Assembly (NCBI RefSeq): GCF_037081715.1
Contig: NZ_JAZDDH010000003.1
Span: 186,001-250,000 of the forward strand
Length of the DNA: 64,000 nt
Origin: Halalkalicoccus sp. CG83
Lineage (GTDB): Archaea; Halobacteriota; Halobacteria; Halobacteriales; Halalkalicoccaceae
Direction: 5' to 3'
Within the stretch, counting starts at the first letter, position 1. Each line of letters begins with the position of its first letter. The translations under genes and the position numbers were made by a program. Of the stretch, positions 1-8,256 are shown one piece after another. The notes beneath the pieces were generated by a model that was not told the origin of the DNA, did no database searches, and saw only the letters and a list, made by a program, of their open reading frames with translations.

Positions 1-212
1 TCGACGATATTGCGTGCGAAGTCATAGAAGCTGAAAAAGGACGCGACTGCGACGGTCTCGCCGTCACCAGATGCACCGTCGTTGCTTTCGGCTTCCCTGC
101 TGCTACTGTTCATGCAACCGGCGAGCCCCGTGGCAAGAGCCCCTGCACCGGCAGTAATGGCTTTCCTCCGCGAAAAACGTTGCTGCAACCAAGACTGGTT
201 CGTATCGTCCAT
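1..212 (-). CDS. metal ABC transporter substrate-binding protein, ZnuA-like (N-terminal part)
   Basis: The reading frame runs off the window edge, so only about 70 residues are seen. It starts with a Tat-type signal (SRRKAITAGAGALATGLAGC), whose cysteine is a lipobox, so the protein should be anchored outside the membrane. After a Ser/Asn/Gly linker comes VAVASFFSFYDFARNIV, which matches the start of the mature domain of zinc/manganese-binding ABC components (typically VVASFFPLYDFARNI). In this family the protein captures Zn2+ or Mn2+ and delivers it to a membrane permease. The rest of the operon would lie beyond base 1. A perfect palindrome sits upstream in the promoter. Confidence 0.75.
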   Translation of the reverse strand, partial: MDDTNQSWLQQRFSRRKAITAGAGALATGLAGCMNSSSREAESNDGASGDGETVAVASFFSFYDFARNIV

Positions 213-266
213 CTCGACTAGCGAGTATGGGACTAAGAAGATAATGGTTTCGACCTAACTTTATAA

Positions 267-280
267 TTAGACTAGTCTAA
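267..280. promoter_or_regulatory. perfect 14-bp palindrome, putative metalloregulator operator
   Basis: TTAGACTAGTCTAA is a perfect inverted repeat about 55 bp upstream of the metal-binding protein start, next to an AT-rich TATA-like stretch (aattataa on the minus strand, near 261-268). Position and symmetry resemble operators of DtxR/MntR/SirR-type repressors, whose boxes begin TTAG and end CTAA. The regulator gene is not in the window. Confidence 0.5.
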
Positions 281-479
281 TACGCGAGATAGTGTTCGTG
301 GTAGTGAATGAAGAGATGGGCCCGTTCACAGCGATGCCAGTACTACGGAAATCGATCACAGTAGCGTCATCAACATCATATCATCCGAGTGCAGGAGGTG
401 GACTATCGAATATCTGGCCGACCAGCCACCGGACAGTACAGGTACTGTATTAGACCTGGCCGAGTTTGTCGCCGCTCGC

Positions 480-812
480 GAAAAGGACTGTACAGTCGGG
501 GAACTCGACTCAAAACCGTGTGAGCGGGTATATCTCTGACCGATTGTTTCTCCAGAGAGCAAGCAGCCGATCACGAATCTCGGCATCGTACAGGCCTGCC
601 TTTTTCCCCACGACGATATACTGCCGTGTGATCGACGTATTCCTCTGGCGCTAGAAAATCACGATGGAGCAGGTAGAACTGGATTGAACGCTCGACCACT
701 GAGACTGGTGTGAACTCTCTCCGCTCGTATGCCAGGCGACGACGACACTGATCCCCAAAACGAGCGAGTACACGATGCCAGCTAGGAGGACCATCAGAGT
801 TGCCCAAAACAT
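480..812 (-). pseudogene. possible decayed small membrane-protein gene
   Basis: An ATG at 812 opens a 50-codon frame starting with a hydrophobic helix (MFWATLMVLLAGIVYSLVLG). Protein-like segments continue in the two other minus-strand frames (VVERSIQFYLLHRDFLAPEE, then KAGLYDAEIRDRLLALWRNN). This suggests one gene broken by two frameshifts. No family is recognised, and the stretch could be noncoding. The rest of the 213-842 gap shows nothing else beyond the promoter palindrome. Confidence 0.25.
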
Positions 813-842
813 AATGGTAGATAAGGATAATAATTAGCTATC

Positions 843-1964
843 ATGTCCAATGACGACGCTAGAGACCACGAACCCGCAGACGCCCCGTCCCCAGGTGCAA
901 GCCAGACAATCAGCGGTATTGGTAGCGACTATTACACCGAGGAGATCCACGGTCCGCTTGAGTACTTCACCATCGATGCGTTCGAGCTGGCGGAGGGCGA
1001 GACGATCCGGGAGTTGGAGATCGCGTACGCGACTTTCGGTGAACTGAACGACGCGAAGGACAACGCCATCCTCTTTCCGCACATGTACTCGGGGACAAGC
1101 AAGGATATGGAGATGTATGTGGGCGAGGGGCTGGCGCTTGACCCTTCGGAGTACTTCATCATTCTGCCGAACCAGATCGGCAACGGACTCTCCACCTCGC
1201 CGCATAACGTCGGCGGGCCGATGGGACAGGGTGACTTTCCGGACATCCGCATCAGCGACGATATCCGGGCTCAGCATCGACTCGTCACCGAGAAATTCCG
1301 TATCGAGGAACTTCAGCTCGTACTCGGCTGGTCGATGGGCGCCCAGCAGACCTACGAATGGGCCGTTCGCTACCCGGAGATGGTCAGACGGGCCGCACCT
1401 ATCGGCGGCACGGCGAGGAACCCGGTTCTCAGTGGTCTCCTCGTCGACGCGTTGATCATGGCCCTCGAGACCGATCCCAACTGGGACGACGGTTACTACG
1501 AGAACCAGCGCGACCTGCGGCGGGGGCTTAGACACCATGCCCGAATCTGGGCGCTAATGGGGACAAGCGCAGAGCTGTGGCGCGAGGAGAGCTGGCGCGA
1601 TGCGGGATTTTCGTCGTTGGATGACTTCCTGTTTAACCTGTGGGACAACTGGTTTCTCCCGATGGATCCTAACGACCTCCGGTGTATGGCGTGGAAATGG
1701 AAGCACGCCGACGTGGGGCGGATCACCGACGGCGACCTCGCGGCTGCACTCGACCGTATCGAGGCGAAAACGTACGTAATGCCGTTCGAGAAGGACTATG
1801 TGTTCCCAGTCGCGGATTGCCAGCGGGAGGCCGAGATGATCTCCGATAGCGAGTTCCATCCCATTCCTTCGCCGTGGGGCCACTTCGGGATGTTTGGGTT
1901 CGACCCCTCGGACTTCGAGTTCATCGACGAACGACTTGGCGAACTGCTCGCGGAACCGGTCTGA
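843..1964 (+). CDS. MetX-like alpha/beta-fold hydrolase (homoserine O-acetyltransferase family)
   Basis: This 373-aa protein has the layout of the MetX branch of alpha/beta hydrolases. IAYATFGELN is the first strand region and FIILPNQIGNGLSTSP the oxyanion/substrate loop. The nucleophile elbow is GWSMGAQQ with Ser at about 164, and the C-terminal catalytic His lies in SPWGHFGMFGF at about 347. True homoserine acetyltransferases have the elbow GxSMGGMQ. The substitutions here, and the lack of methionine genes nearby, mean the substrate cannot be called; an acyltransferase or an esterase are both possible. It is cytoplasmic, with no signal peptide. The ATG at 843 gives an acidic N-terminal extension before the conserved core. 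Confidence 0.8.
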   Translation: MSNDDARDHEPADAPSPGASQTISGIGSDYYTEEIHGPLEYFTIDAFELAEGETIRELEIAYATFGELNDAKDNAILFPHMYSGTSKDMEMYVGEGLALDPSEYFIILPNQIGNGLSTSPHNVGGPMGQGDFPDIRISDDIRAQHRLVTEKFRIEELQLVLGWSMGAQQTYEWAVRYPEMVRRAAPIGGTARNPVLSGLLVDALIMALETDPNWDDGYYENQRDLRRGLRHHARIWALMGTSAELWREESWRDAGFSSLDDFLFNLWDNWFLPMDPNDLRCMAWKWKHADVGRITDGDLAAALDRIEAKTYVMPFEKDYVFPVADCQREAEMISDSEFHPIPSPWGHFGMFGFDPSDFEFIDERLGELLAEPV

Positions 1965-2062
1965 TGTTCCTCTCGTCGGCTGTCTCGGCTATGGGACGGT
2001 ACGTTTCGTGATCGAGAAGCGTTGAGACGGATTTCACACCAGATGAGACGCGGATTGAGACC

Positions 2063-2410
2063 ATGACCACACCATCCGAACCCGTCGCGCCCGACTCGCT
2101 TCCAAAATATCTCGCCGACGGCCTGTCGAAGCAGGACCGCGAGATCCTCGAGGACGTCCGCGAGTACGTCGAGGCGCTGCTCAATTATCACGCCCTGCTT
2201 GACGAGCAACCGATCGACGAAAGCTATCTCCCCGAGGATGCCGAGCTCGTCGAGGAGACCCCGAAAGGCTCGATCATGAACGAGTTCAGGACCTGCGGCG
2301 ACGAGAGCTGTCACTGCATGAGTGGCGGCGAGAAACACGGTCCCTACCGATACCGGGTATACCGCGAGGAGGGCGAGGTCAAAAAGGAATATCTCGGAAA
2401 AGCCGAGTAA
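2063..2410 (+). CDS. DUF6788-type small protein
   Basis: This 115-aa acidic protein has a helical N-terminus (SKQDREILEDVREYVEALL) and a Cys/His-containing C-terminal module (FRTCGDESCHCMSGGEKHGP followed by YRYRVYREEGEVKKEYLGK). That C-terminal pattern of closely spaced cysteines, HGPY and a basic YLGK end is seen in DUF6788 proteins of archaea and bacteria, which are often found near mobile elements. No function is known. It stands alone, 98 bp after the MetX-like gene and in the same direction. Confidence 0.65.
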   Translation: MTTPSEPVAPDSLPKYLADGLSKQDREILEDVREYVEALLNYHALLDEQPIDESYLPEDAELVEETPKGSIMNEFRTCGDESCHCMSGGEKHGPYRYRVYREEGEVKKEYLGKAE

Positions 2411-2456
2411 CGCGCAGAAATGCAATCTATATCCTCTATTGTCGTCCCGCGACGAA

Positions 2457-2491
2457 ATCGACCGAATCATTGATTCATTGATTCGGTCGAT
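2457..2491. repeat. perfect 13-bp inverted repeat (hairpin)
   Basis: Arms ATCGACCGAATCA and TGATTCGGTCGAT surround a 9-nt loop. It lies just downstream of the DUF6788 gene and just upstream of a gene relic, so it may be a junction left by a mobile element or a protein-binding site. It is not followed by a T-run of the kind expected for an archaeal terminator. Confidence 0.6.
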
Positions 2492-2514
2492 GAGTGCTAT
2501 CATACGACGTTCAA

Positions 2515-2736
2515 ATGCAACAAGCGGTATCTCCACCAGTACGACAATCTCTGGCCGATCTGCGCGATCTCTATCAGACGCCGGGCTTCGCGGAGACGGT
2601 GCGGATGGACCATATCAAAGACGGCGGCTACTACCAGGGAGAGATCACACCGATCGGGCCTGGCCTCGATTACGAACGACCCTACGACCGTGATCAACTC
2701 CCGAGTCCCGACAGAACCACGGCCCGAACGTCGTAG
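2515..2736 (+). pseudogene. glutathionyl-hydroquinone reductase, C-terminal remnant
   Basis: The translated segment includes LADLRDLYQTPGFAETVRMD, HIKDGGYYQ and a tail IGPGLDYERPYDRDQLP. These match the last part of Xi-class glutathione transferases (glutathionyl-hydroquinone reductases), which end with LYQxPGxAETVxxDHIKxxYY and a GPxLDYxxPHxR motif. The N-terminal thioredoxin-like domain is absent upstream and one conserved stretch (NPTGIVPKGP in the family) is shortened, so this is a non-functional remnant. Confidence 0.6.
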
Positions 2737-2834
2737 GCCCGACTCCAGTCTTATTTCGAACGCGTATCGATTGGCGACTATCGATCCGGACTCCTCGATC
2801 GGTTGAGCGCGATACCCGGACATTGGTATCTTGG

Positions 2835-3045
2835 AATGCGTCGATGACGCGGTACTCTCGGAAGCCGTTGTGCGCGGACTCGGCCACTTCGCCTGGTGGT
2901 GGTCGCCGTATGACTAGCTCGCGATCACCCCACGTCACGAACAACGTCTCGTTGGAGTACCCTCCTGATGGTGCTCGATCGTGTACTCGTTCGCCGTCTC
3001 TAACTGGTTTTCGAGGTACGCTGTCAGGGACTTCTACCCATGGTT
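2835..3045 (-). pseudogene. APH-family phosphotransferase, frameshifted N-terminal remnant
   Basis: In one minus-strand frame lies LTAYLENQLETANEYTIEHH. After a frameshift comes YSNETLFVTWGDRELVIRRP, then GEVAESAHNGFREYRVIDAF. This is the ATP-binding N-terminal region of the aminoglycoside-phosphotransferase-like kinases that accompany acyl-CoA dehydrogenases in fatty-acid catabolism. The remaining three quarters, including the HGD catalytic loop, are missing. Confidence 0.65.
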
Positions 3046-3075
3046 TATTTATATTCACGTGTGTGTTTCTGACAC

Positions 3076-3390
3076 ATGGTCTCGGAGAAGACGTCGACAC
3101 TCGAAAACGAGGAAGGCGATAAGCTCGAGACGTCGACGCAATCCCTCTCGTACGACGACGTTGATATCAACCTAACGGCAGGGTACAAACCGACGATCGT
3201 CGTCAGCCTGATCGTCGTGGGGACGCTGGTCGTGTTCGGCGGCGTCATTCCCGGGTTCGAGGGGGACGCCGCCGGGATCACGACGATGACTTACACCGTC
3301 GTCGTCTGGGGGATCATCGTCGGCAGCCTCGGGTTCGTCTACGAGTACTGGCTCCGCCTGAACCAGCGCGCCTCAGAGGGTGAGACATGA
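3076..3390 (+). CDS. small two-helix membrane protein, partner of Na+ symporter
   Basis: This 104-aa protein has a charged N-terminal tail of about 38 residues and two hydrophobic helices (TIVVSLIVVGTLVVFGGVIP and MTYTVVVWGIIVGSLGFVYE). Its stop codon overlaps the ATG of the next gene (ATGA), indicating translational coupling. Small two-helix proteins preceding SSS-family transporters often act as accessory subunits; that role is inferred here. A TATA-like TTTATATT lies about 25 bp upstream of the start, consistent with a nearly leaderless transcript for the two-gene operon. Confidence 0.8.
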   Translation: MVSEKTSTLENEEGDKLETSTQSLSYDDVDINLTAGYKPTIVVSLIVVGTLVVFGGVIPGFEGDAAGITTMTYTVVVWGIIVGSLGFVYEYWLRLNQRASEGET

Positions 3391-4901
3391 TACCGCTACC
3401 CCTCCAAAACGGCGTCACCCCGGAGGTAGAGAGCGGCCTGACGGCGATCGCGGTCATCATCGCGTACTTCGCCGTCGTCGTCGGCATCGGCGTGTACTAC
3501 TACAAGCGTTCGCGTTCATCAACGAGCGACTTCTGGATCGCGGGCGGGCAGATAAAGACGTACGTCCAGGTCTTCACCTTCTACGCGGTGTTGGCGAGCG
3601 CAGGCTCGTTCTTCGGCATCGGTGGGTTCGCGTACTCGTTTGGCGCGAGCTTCGCGATGCTGCTGACCGTCGCCGTCGCCGCTGGCGGCCTGTTCACCAT
3701 GATCTTCCTGGCCGGGCCGATCCGGCGAGCAGGCGTCTACACGGTTCCGGCCTACCTGCAGATGCGCTATCAGAGCAAGCGGGTGCGCCTCGTGGGCGCG
3801 ATCATCTTCGCGGTCGCCGCCTGGGCCTACACCATCCCGCAGCTGACCGCGGGTGGGATAACCATGGGCTTCGTGCTCCCGCAGCTCGGCTATCAGCTCG
3901 GCGTCGCCGTCGCCGCGGTCGGCTTCGCGTTATACGTCGCGCTGGGCGGAATGTGGGCGGTCACCTGGACTGACTTCATCCAGGGGATCATGATGGTGGC
4001 TCTCTCGCTGATCCCCCTTCCGGTCATCCTGCTGGAGTTCGGCGGCGTCGGCGGCACCCTCTCGGCGGCCATCGCGTCCGACTCCGGCTTCGCCGGCTCG
4101 ACCGAATCGTGGGTGACCCACCTCGGGATATCCCTGGTCTGGATCCTCGGTGTGTTGTCGCTGCCGCAGTTCGGCCAGCGGATCCTCTCCAGCGAGAGCG
4201 ACAAGGCCGCGCGCCGCGGGTTCATGTGGATGGTCCCGCTGTACATCCTCACGTTCGGCCTGTCGTCGTTCATCGTCGCCGGCGGGGCGATGGCGGTAGA
4301 GCCGAACCTCGCCAACCCCGACTTCTTCTACTACCTCGTACTGGACGAGTTCTTCGGTCCGCTCGTCCAGGGGCTCGGCGCGGCCGCCCTGCTCGCCGCG
4401 ATCATGTCGACTACCGACGCACTCCTGATCGCGCTGAGCGCCAGCCTCAGCCACGACATTCCGGAAACGATGGGCTGGGGACTCAGCAACCGCCAGGAGC
4501 TGCTCGTCGGACAGGCCGTCATCTGGGGCGGTGCGCTGACGACAGCGCTCGTCGCCCTCGATCCGCCGGGGCTGATCGCGACGATGACCACGCTCGTTAC
4601 CGGCGGGCTCGCCAGCGGGCTGTTCCCGGCTATTGCCGTCGGCACGTGGTGGAAGCGTGCCAACGAGTGGGGCGCCATCTCGGCGATGATCGTCGGCTTC
4701 ATCGCCTACGGCGTGCTTCTGTTCGGCGAATTCCTGGGGCCGCTGTTCGCCGAGGCGCTGATCGCCGTCCCGATCGGCCTGCTCACGTTCTTCGGCGTCT
4801 CCCTAGCGACACGTCGACCGACCGGCGACGAGCTGATCGGGTTCCAGACGTTCCACAGTGACTCCATCTCGCCTGAATCCGGCGTTCCCGGTGACGATTG
4901 A
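3387..4901 (+). CDS. sodium:solute symporter (SSS family)
   Basis: This 504-aa membrane protein carries the hallmarks of the SSS family: an N-terminal helix, SDFWIAGGQIK, the helix pair around VFTFYAVLASAGSFFGIGGF, the YTVPAYLQMRYQSKRVR loop, and about 13 hydrophobic segments in all. These carriers import a solute with Na+. The substrate (amino acid, monocarboxylate or urea) cannot be deduced. It is preceded, with ATGA overlap, by a small membrane protein. The C-terminus ends in a short acidic hydrophilic tail. Confidence 0.9.
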   Translation: MIPLPLQNGVTPEVESGLTAIAVIIAYFAVVVGIGVYYYKRSRSSTSDFWIAGGQIKTYVQVFTFYAVLASAGSFFGIGGFAYSFGASFAMLLTVAVAAGGLFTMIFLAGPIRRAGVYTVPAYLQMRYQSKRVRLVGAIIFAVAAWAYTIPQLTAGGITMGFVLPQLGYQLGVAVAAVGFALYVALGGMWAVTWTDFIQGIMMVALSLIPLPVILLEFGGVGGTLSAAIASDSGFAGSTESWVTHLGISLVWILGVLSLPQFGQRILSSESDKAARRGFMWMVPLYILTFGLSSFIVAGGAMAVEPNLANPDFFYYLVLDEFFGPLVQGLGAAALLAAIMSTTDALLIALSASLSHDIPETMGWGLSNRQELLVGQAVIWGGALTTALVALDPPGLIATMTTLVTGGLASGLFPAIAVGTWWKRANEWGAISAMIVGFIAYGVLLFGEFLGPLFAEALIAVPIGLLTFFGVSLATRRPTGDELIGFQTFHSDSISPESGVPGDD

Positions 4902-4983
4902 TCGAACACGGGAACGTCGTGAGCCGCCGTCAGGTCATCACCGCTAACAGAGAATTAATGTCCAGCACCTCCGTATCGTTGGT

Positions 4984-5481
4984 ATGCTCTGGAAGGCCAT
5001 CGAACTGCTCGTCGGATCGGAATGGCGGGCGTTCTGTGGCCTCGGACCGGACCGATTCTTGGCGCTGGCGATCGGCGTGCTCGACGAACTTGGATACCAG
5101 CACACCGTCGAGGAGATATCGACTACGGAGGGTGAACGGACGATGCTCGGCGCTGATGAGACGGGCGATCGGATCATCGTCTCCGATCCCGCCTCCTTTC
5201 AGATCGAGGTCATTCGAGCGAGAATCAATCCGATCACCAGCGTGGCGCTCTCGTTCGTTCTCACGGAGGAACGTCGCGAGGAGCTGACCGACGACCTCTC
5301 AGTAGTAACGTTACGAGAGATCGACGATACGACCCGGGACGCCATGGCCGCGTTCATGAACCGGGTAATCGCCGAGAGCGACCGACCACCGTGGAACGTG
5401 AGCCATCACATCGGCTTCCAGCTGGCGGTCTTGCTCCGATACAAAATCAAGATACTGTGGGGCTACTGGCGTCGCCTCTGA
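4984..5481 (+). CDS. hypothetical protein, possible peripheral membrane protein
   Basis: This 165-aa protein is of unrecognised family. It opens with MLWKAIELLVGSEWRAFCGL and has a mixed alpha/beta core (IIVSDPASFQIEVIRARINP, VALSFVLTEERREELTDDL). It ends with a basic-aromatic stretch (RYKIKILWGYWRRL) that could contact the membrane. It follows the symporter in the same direction after about 80 bp and may be co-transcribed. Codon use is normal for the window. Confidence 0.55.
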   Translation: MLWKAIELLVGSEWRAFCGLGPDRFLALAIGVLDELGYQHTVEEISTTEGERTMLGADETGDRIIVSDPASFQIEVIRARINPITSVALSFVLTEERREELTDDLSVVTLREIDDTTRDAMAAFMNRVIAESDRPPWNVSHHIGFQLAVLLRYKIKILWGYWRRL

Positions 5482-5500
5482 ACCGAGCTGGTTCGGATGG

Positions 5501-6454
5501 TCAGTGTCGTTCCTGAAACCATCGGACGGCATCGTAGAGGGCGTGTCGACGGCGTTCGAGATGGAGGAGGTGTGTTCCACCGCTGATTTCGACGTAGGTC
5601 GTCTCGTCTCTGGGAACGGAGAGTGCGTCGTACAGCGAGAGGGCGTCTGAACGGGTCGACGTAGGATCGAGCGAGCCACGGATCACGAGCGTCGGAACGT
5701 CGATCGCCGACGGATCGTAGCCGGGGTCGCCGTTCGCGGCGTCGAGTAGGTCAAGCAGCGTTCCGTTGGGAGCGTCGAGCGTCTGGTCGTCCTCGTTACC
5801 CTGTCCGGAGTCGGCGAGCGTCTGCCAGAACGCGTCGAACACTGGATCGGATGCTTCGTTGCCACCCCGATAAGCCGCCGCCGGCTCGTCGTCGGGAAAC
5901 TGGCTGTCCCACCGGTTGCGTACCTCGGCGCGACTCACCGTCCGATAGGCCCGGGGCGGGTCGCCAAGGTCGAATCCCTCGAGCAGCTCTGCTGTTGGCC
6001 TGTAGACCGGCGCATGAAGGGTCGCGGACGCGATTTCCGGCGAGTCATCTGCCGCCAATAGTCGCCCTGCAACCATCGTTCCCCACGACGTCCCGACGAG
6101 ATGAACGTCGCAGTTGGTCCGCTTTGAGACGGCGTTGACCGCGTCACGGAGGTCCCCGGCGGCGGTCGCAGCCCTGACCACCGGTTCTGTCGCCGTCGGT
6201 GGTCCGTCCATCTCCGGCGGCCGTTCGCTGTCGCCGTAGCCGCGGAGATCGAGCGCGAATCCGGCGTCGCCGGCGTCGGCGACCGCGGCAAGCCACGAGT
6301 GCTCCGGCGCGCCGCGTGGAGCGAAGATCGCACGGCTCGCGTACGTGGCCCCGTGGACGAACAGTACCGCCCGTTCCGGATCAGCTGCTGAGCGTTCCCA
6401 GAGTCGGAGTCGCGTGCCGTCCGCCGCCTCGATATCGTGTGCCTTGACGGTCAT
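5501..6454 (-). CDS. alpha/beta hydrolase
   Basis: This 317-aa cytoplasmic protein shows the complete hydrolase pattern. The oxyanion region is VLFVHGATYAS, followed by FALDLRGYGDSERP. The nucleophile elbow is VGTSWGTMVAG (Ser at about 123). A late-strand Asp lies in TLVIRGSLDPT and the catalytic His in EISGGTHLLHLERR near 294. It converges with the preceding hypothetical gene, with 19 bp between stops. The substrate is unknown; esterase, lactonase or haloperoxidase-like activity are all possible. Confidence 0.85.
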   Translation of the reverse strand: MTVKAHDIEAADGTRLRLWERSAADPERAVLFVHGATYASRAIFAPRGAPEHSWLAAVADAGDAGFALDLRGYGDSERPPEMDGPPTATEPVVRAATAAGDLRDAVNAVSKRTNCDVHLVGTSWGTMVAGRLLAADDSPEIASATLHAPVYRPTAELLEGFDLGDPPRAYRTVSRAEVRNRWDSQFPDDEPAAAYRGGNEASDPVFDAFWQTLADSGQGNEDDQTLDAPNGTLLDLLDAANGDPGYDPSAIDVPTLVIRGSLDPTSTRSDALSLYDALSVPRDETTYVEISGGTHLLHLERRRHALYDAVRWFQERH

Positions 6455-7034
6455 GCGTTCGCCATTCGATCCCTCAATGCTAACCCTTTCGGCGGTCCCG
6501 TTATACGGGTCAACGTCCTCTAACCGATCGCAGACAGTATGTTCGATCTCTACGCGTGAGGATGTGTGTTAAGTATTTTACAGTCATTATCGGAGAGGCG
6601 GTGCGAGAGGCAAATCAGCGGCGCCTACCAGTCGTGAGTCGATCACTGGCGAAACCAGGAGCTCATCCACTCTTCGCTTCCCATTGGAGCGCGCACCATG
6701 ATGTTGATAAGCAAGGGCATGCAACAGTTGCCTGGGGTGGCCGCGACTGGCTCATTGCCCCTTCACCCTGCCGCGGCCCCTCCCCCCTCTCGTTGCTGAA
6801 TCTGGTACTGTCGTGGCTTCAACGGGACCTCTTCGGTAGCCACAAAATCCGCAATAGAGTACACGCCGCGGATGCACGATTACTGCGTTGCGAGTTCAGC
6901 ACTCACGAACGCCGTATTAGGGAGGATCGTACTAGCAGACCGACGCTGAGGTCGGTCTAATCGATCCACCATTCCGGTGGATGGACTCAAAGAGAGCGCA
7001 CAGTTCGTTCTGGCGTTCGGCGTCCGCGAGGACG
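6455..7034. other. intergenic region with two adjacent perfect hairpins
   Basis: No convincing gene is seen. At 6937-6958 AGACCGAC and GTCGGTCT form an 8-bp stem with a 6-nt loop, and at 6964-6982 ATCCACC and GGTGGAT form a second stem with a 5-nt loop. Spacing of 5 nt between two perfect stems is unusual and may mark a small RNA or an IS end. Confidence 0.5.
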
Positions 7035-7307
7035 TTATCCCCCAAATAGTTCTAAAAGTAATTCTTCCGAATTGTCGTCTCCTTCAATCCGTTCTCGGAC
7101 TTTTTCCAGCTCTTTTCGGGTGAGAAACCACGTCAGTGCATGCTGCGAAAACGCTTCGAATACCGCATCTACTGCCGTGCGTTCTACTGGACTGCACGCT
7201 TCGATAATGGGGTCTCGCAGGATGATCTCCTGTGCACGTGGCATTCGAACGGCAGCGGTAATCACCCGGCGTAGATCCGTATTTGCTCTCCAACTGTTCT
7301 TTCGCAC
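7035..7307 (-). CDS. small hypothetical protein
   Basis: A GTG-initiated frame of 90 codons encodes a mostly helical, acidic C-terminal segment (AVFEAFSQHALTWFLTRKEL, then EKVRERIEGDDNSEELLLEL). No family is recognised. A different frame near the 5' end reads MSPLIFRAKEQLESKYGS and may be the true N-terminus, in which case a frameshift has occurred around 7250. It is transcribed divergently from the DUF5789 gene. Confidence 0.35.
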   Translation of the reverse strand: MRKNSWRANTDLRRVITAAVRMPRAQEIILRDPIIEACSPVERTAVDAVFEAFSQHALTWFLTRKELEKVRERIEGDDNSEELLLELFGG

Positions 7308-7366
7308 GAAAAATTAGTGGAGACACAAACGCTATCCATCTGGATAATAATTAATGACAAAGGCAG

Positions 7367-7693
7367 ATGAGTGACACACCCACTGATCGTACGCGAGAGA
7401 TCGGCATTGACTTCGGTTCGCTCGCCCAGCAACTCGAAGAACACGAGTATCCAGCCACGAACGACGAACTCGTTGAACAGTACGGCGAGTCCGTTCTGAT
7501 ATTCCAGAACGGCGAACAGACGCTCCGCGAGGTCTTCGAAGCGATGGCAACCGAATCGTTCAACTCACCGAGGGACGCTCGTCAGGCTATCTTTAATGGC
7601 GTGAACGAGCAGGCGATCGGGCGGAAAGGCTACAGTGATCGGGACCCGCCAGCACTCGGCGAAGAATCGGAACAGCCAGGCGAATCGTTCTAA
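7367..7693 (+). CDS. DUF5789 family protein
   Basis: This 108-aa acidic haloarchaeal protein contains the repeated small fold FPATxxELxxxYG (here YPATNDELVEQYG) and a second segment FNSPRDARQAIFNGVNEQAI that ends at GRKGYSDRDPP. This layout is typical of DUF5789 (related to DUF2795), widespread stand-alone proteins of unknown function. The start is supported by the acidic N-terminus, as no upstream in-frame extension is conserved. Confidence 0.7.
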   Translation: MSDTPTDRTREIGIDFGSLAQQLEEHEYPATNDELVEQYGESVLIFQNGEQTLREVFEAMATESFNSPRDARQAIFNGVNEQAIGRKGYSDRDPPALGEESEQPGESF

Positions 7694-7810
7694 ACTGGCT
7701 TGGGAGGAGCGTCCCCATAAGTCAAGTTTGGTCACTTAGAGACGTCCCAGCGATCTCTTGGACTGGGGGTAGAGTAGAAGTGATCATCCCATTCAAGATG
7801 GGCTGCGTGC

Positions 7811-7912
7811 TCACCATCTCTTAAGGAGCGCTTGGCCCTCCTCGGTCAGCGTATAGACCGTTACCGGAATCCCGTTCTCATACTTGCTAACGTACTGAGT
7901 TCTGACTGGCAT
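7811..7912 (-). pseudogene. winged-helix regulator, C-terminal remnant
   Basis: The minus strand encodes MPVRTQYVSKYENGIPVTVY followed by TLTEEGQALLKRW and a stop. This is the wing and final helix of PadR/MarR-like regulators; the helix-turn-helix is missing. An unrelated short plus-strand open segment (7914-8012, ending YRDALGTDLWDF) begins immediately beside it, so this looks like a scar of several rearrangements. The remaining sequence between 7694 and 8256 holds no intact gene. Confidence 0.45.
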
Positions 7913-8055
7913 GATGAGAGTCCTCGACAGATACCACGACCAGCGAGGCAGCCGACTAGACATCCGCACAGACTACAGAGACGCCCTTGGAACGGATCTG
8001 TGGGATTTCTGAGTAAATCACCAACTGGAAATTGACAGTTAACTAGGAACGGACT

Positions 8056-8125
8056 CGCTTCATTGCTCGCGACGTTCGCGATTATGCCGAGAAGGCACCT
8101 GCTGGATTCCTCATCGATAGCCAGA
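8056..8125 (+). pseudogene. fragment of the coiled-coil/winged-helix gene seen at 56.5 kb
   Basis: The sequence encodes RFIARDVRDYAEKAPAGFLI followed by DS, nearly identical to RFIARDVCDYAEKAPAGLVI in the degraded gene at 56500-57113. Only about 23 codons survive. Another piece of the same gene is at 27387-27528. Confidence 0.6.
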
Positions 8126-8256
8126 CGAGCACGAAGTTCCCCATCCGTCTCCTGCCATAAACAGCGGGAGAGGACAGCATACTAGCGGTATTCATCTCTG
8201 ACTGGAGATGAGGAGAATCAGAACCGTGTTGCCGATTGCCCCGTGAGTGTGGTTGA

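Noticed and set aside
834-1538. Open minus-strand frame of 234 codons
   Set aside because: It is antisense to the MetX-like gene and has no recognisable protein features.
6556-6960. Open plus-strand frame of 134 codons
   Set aside because: It has a non-protein-like composition, with no motif and no start context.
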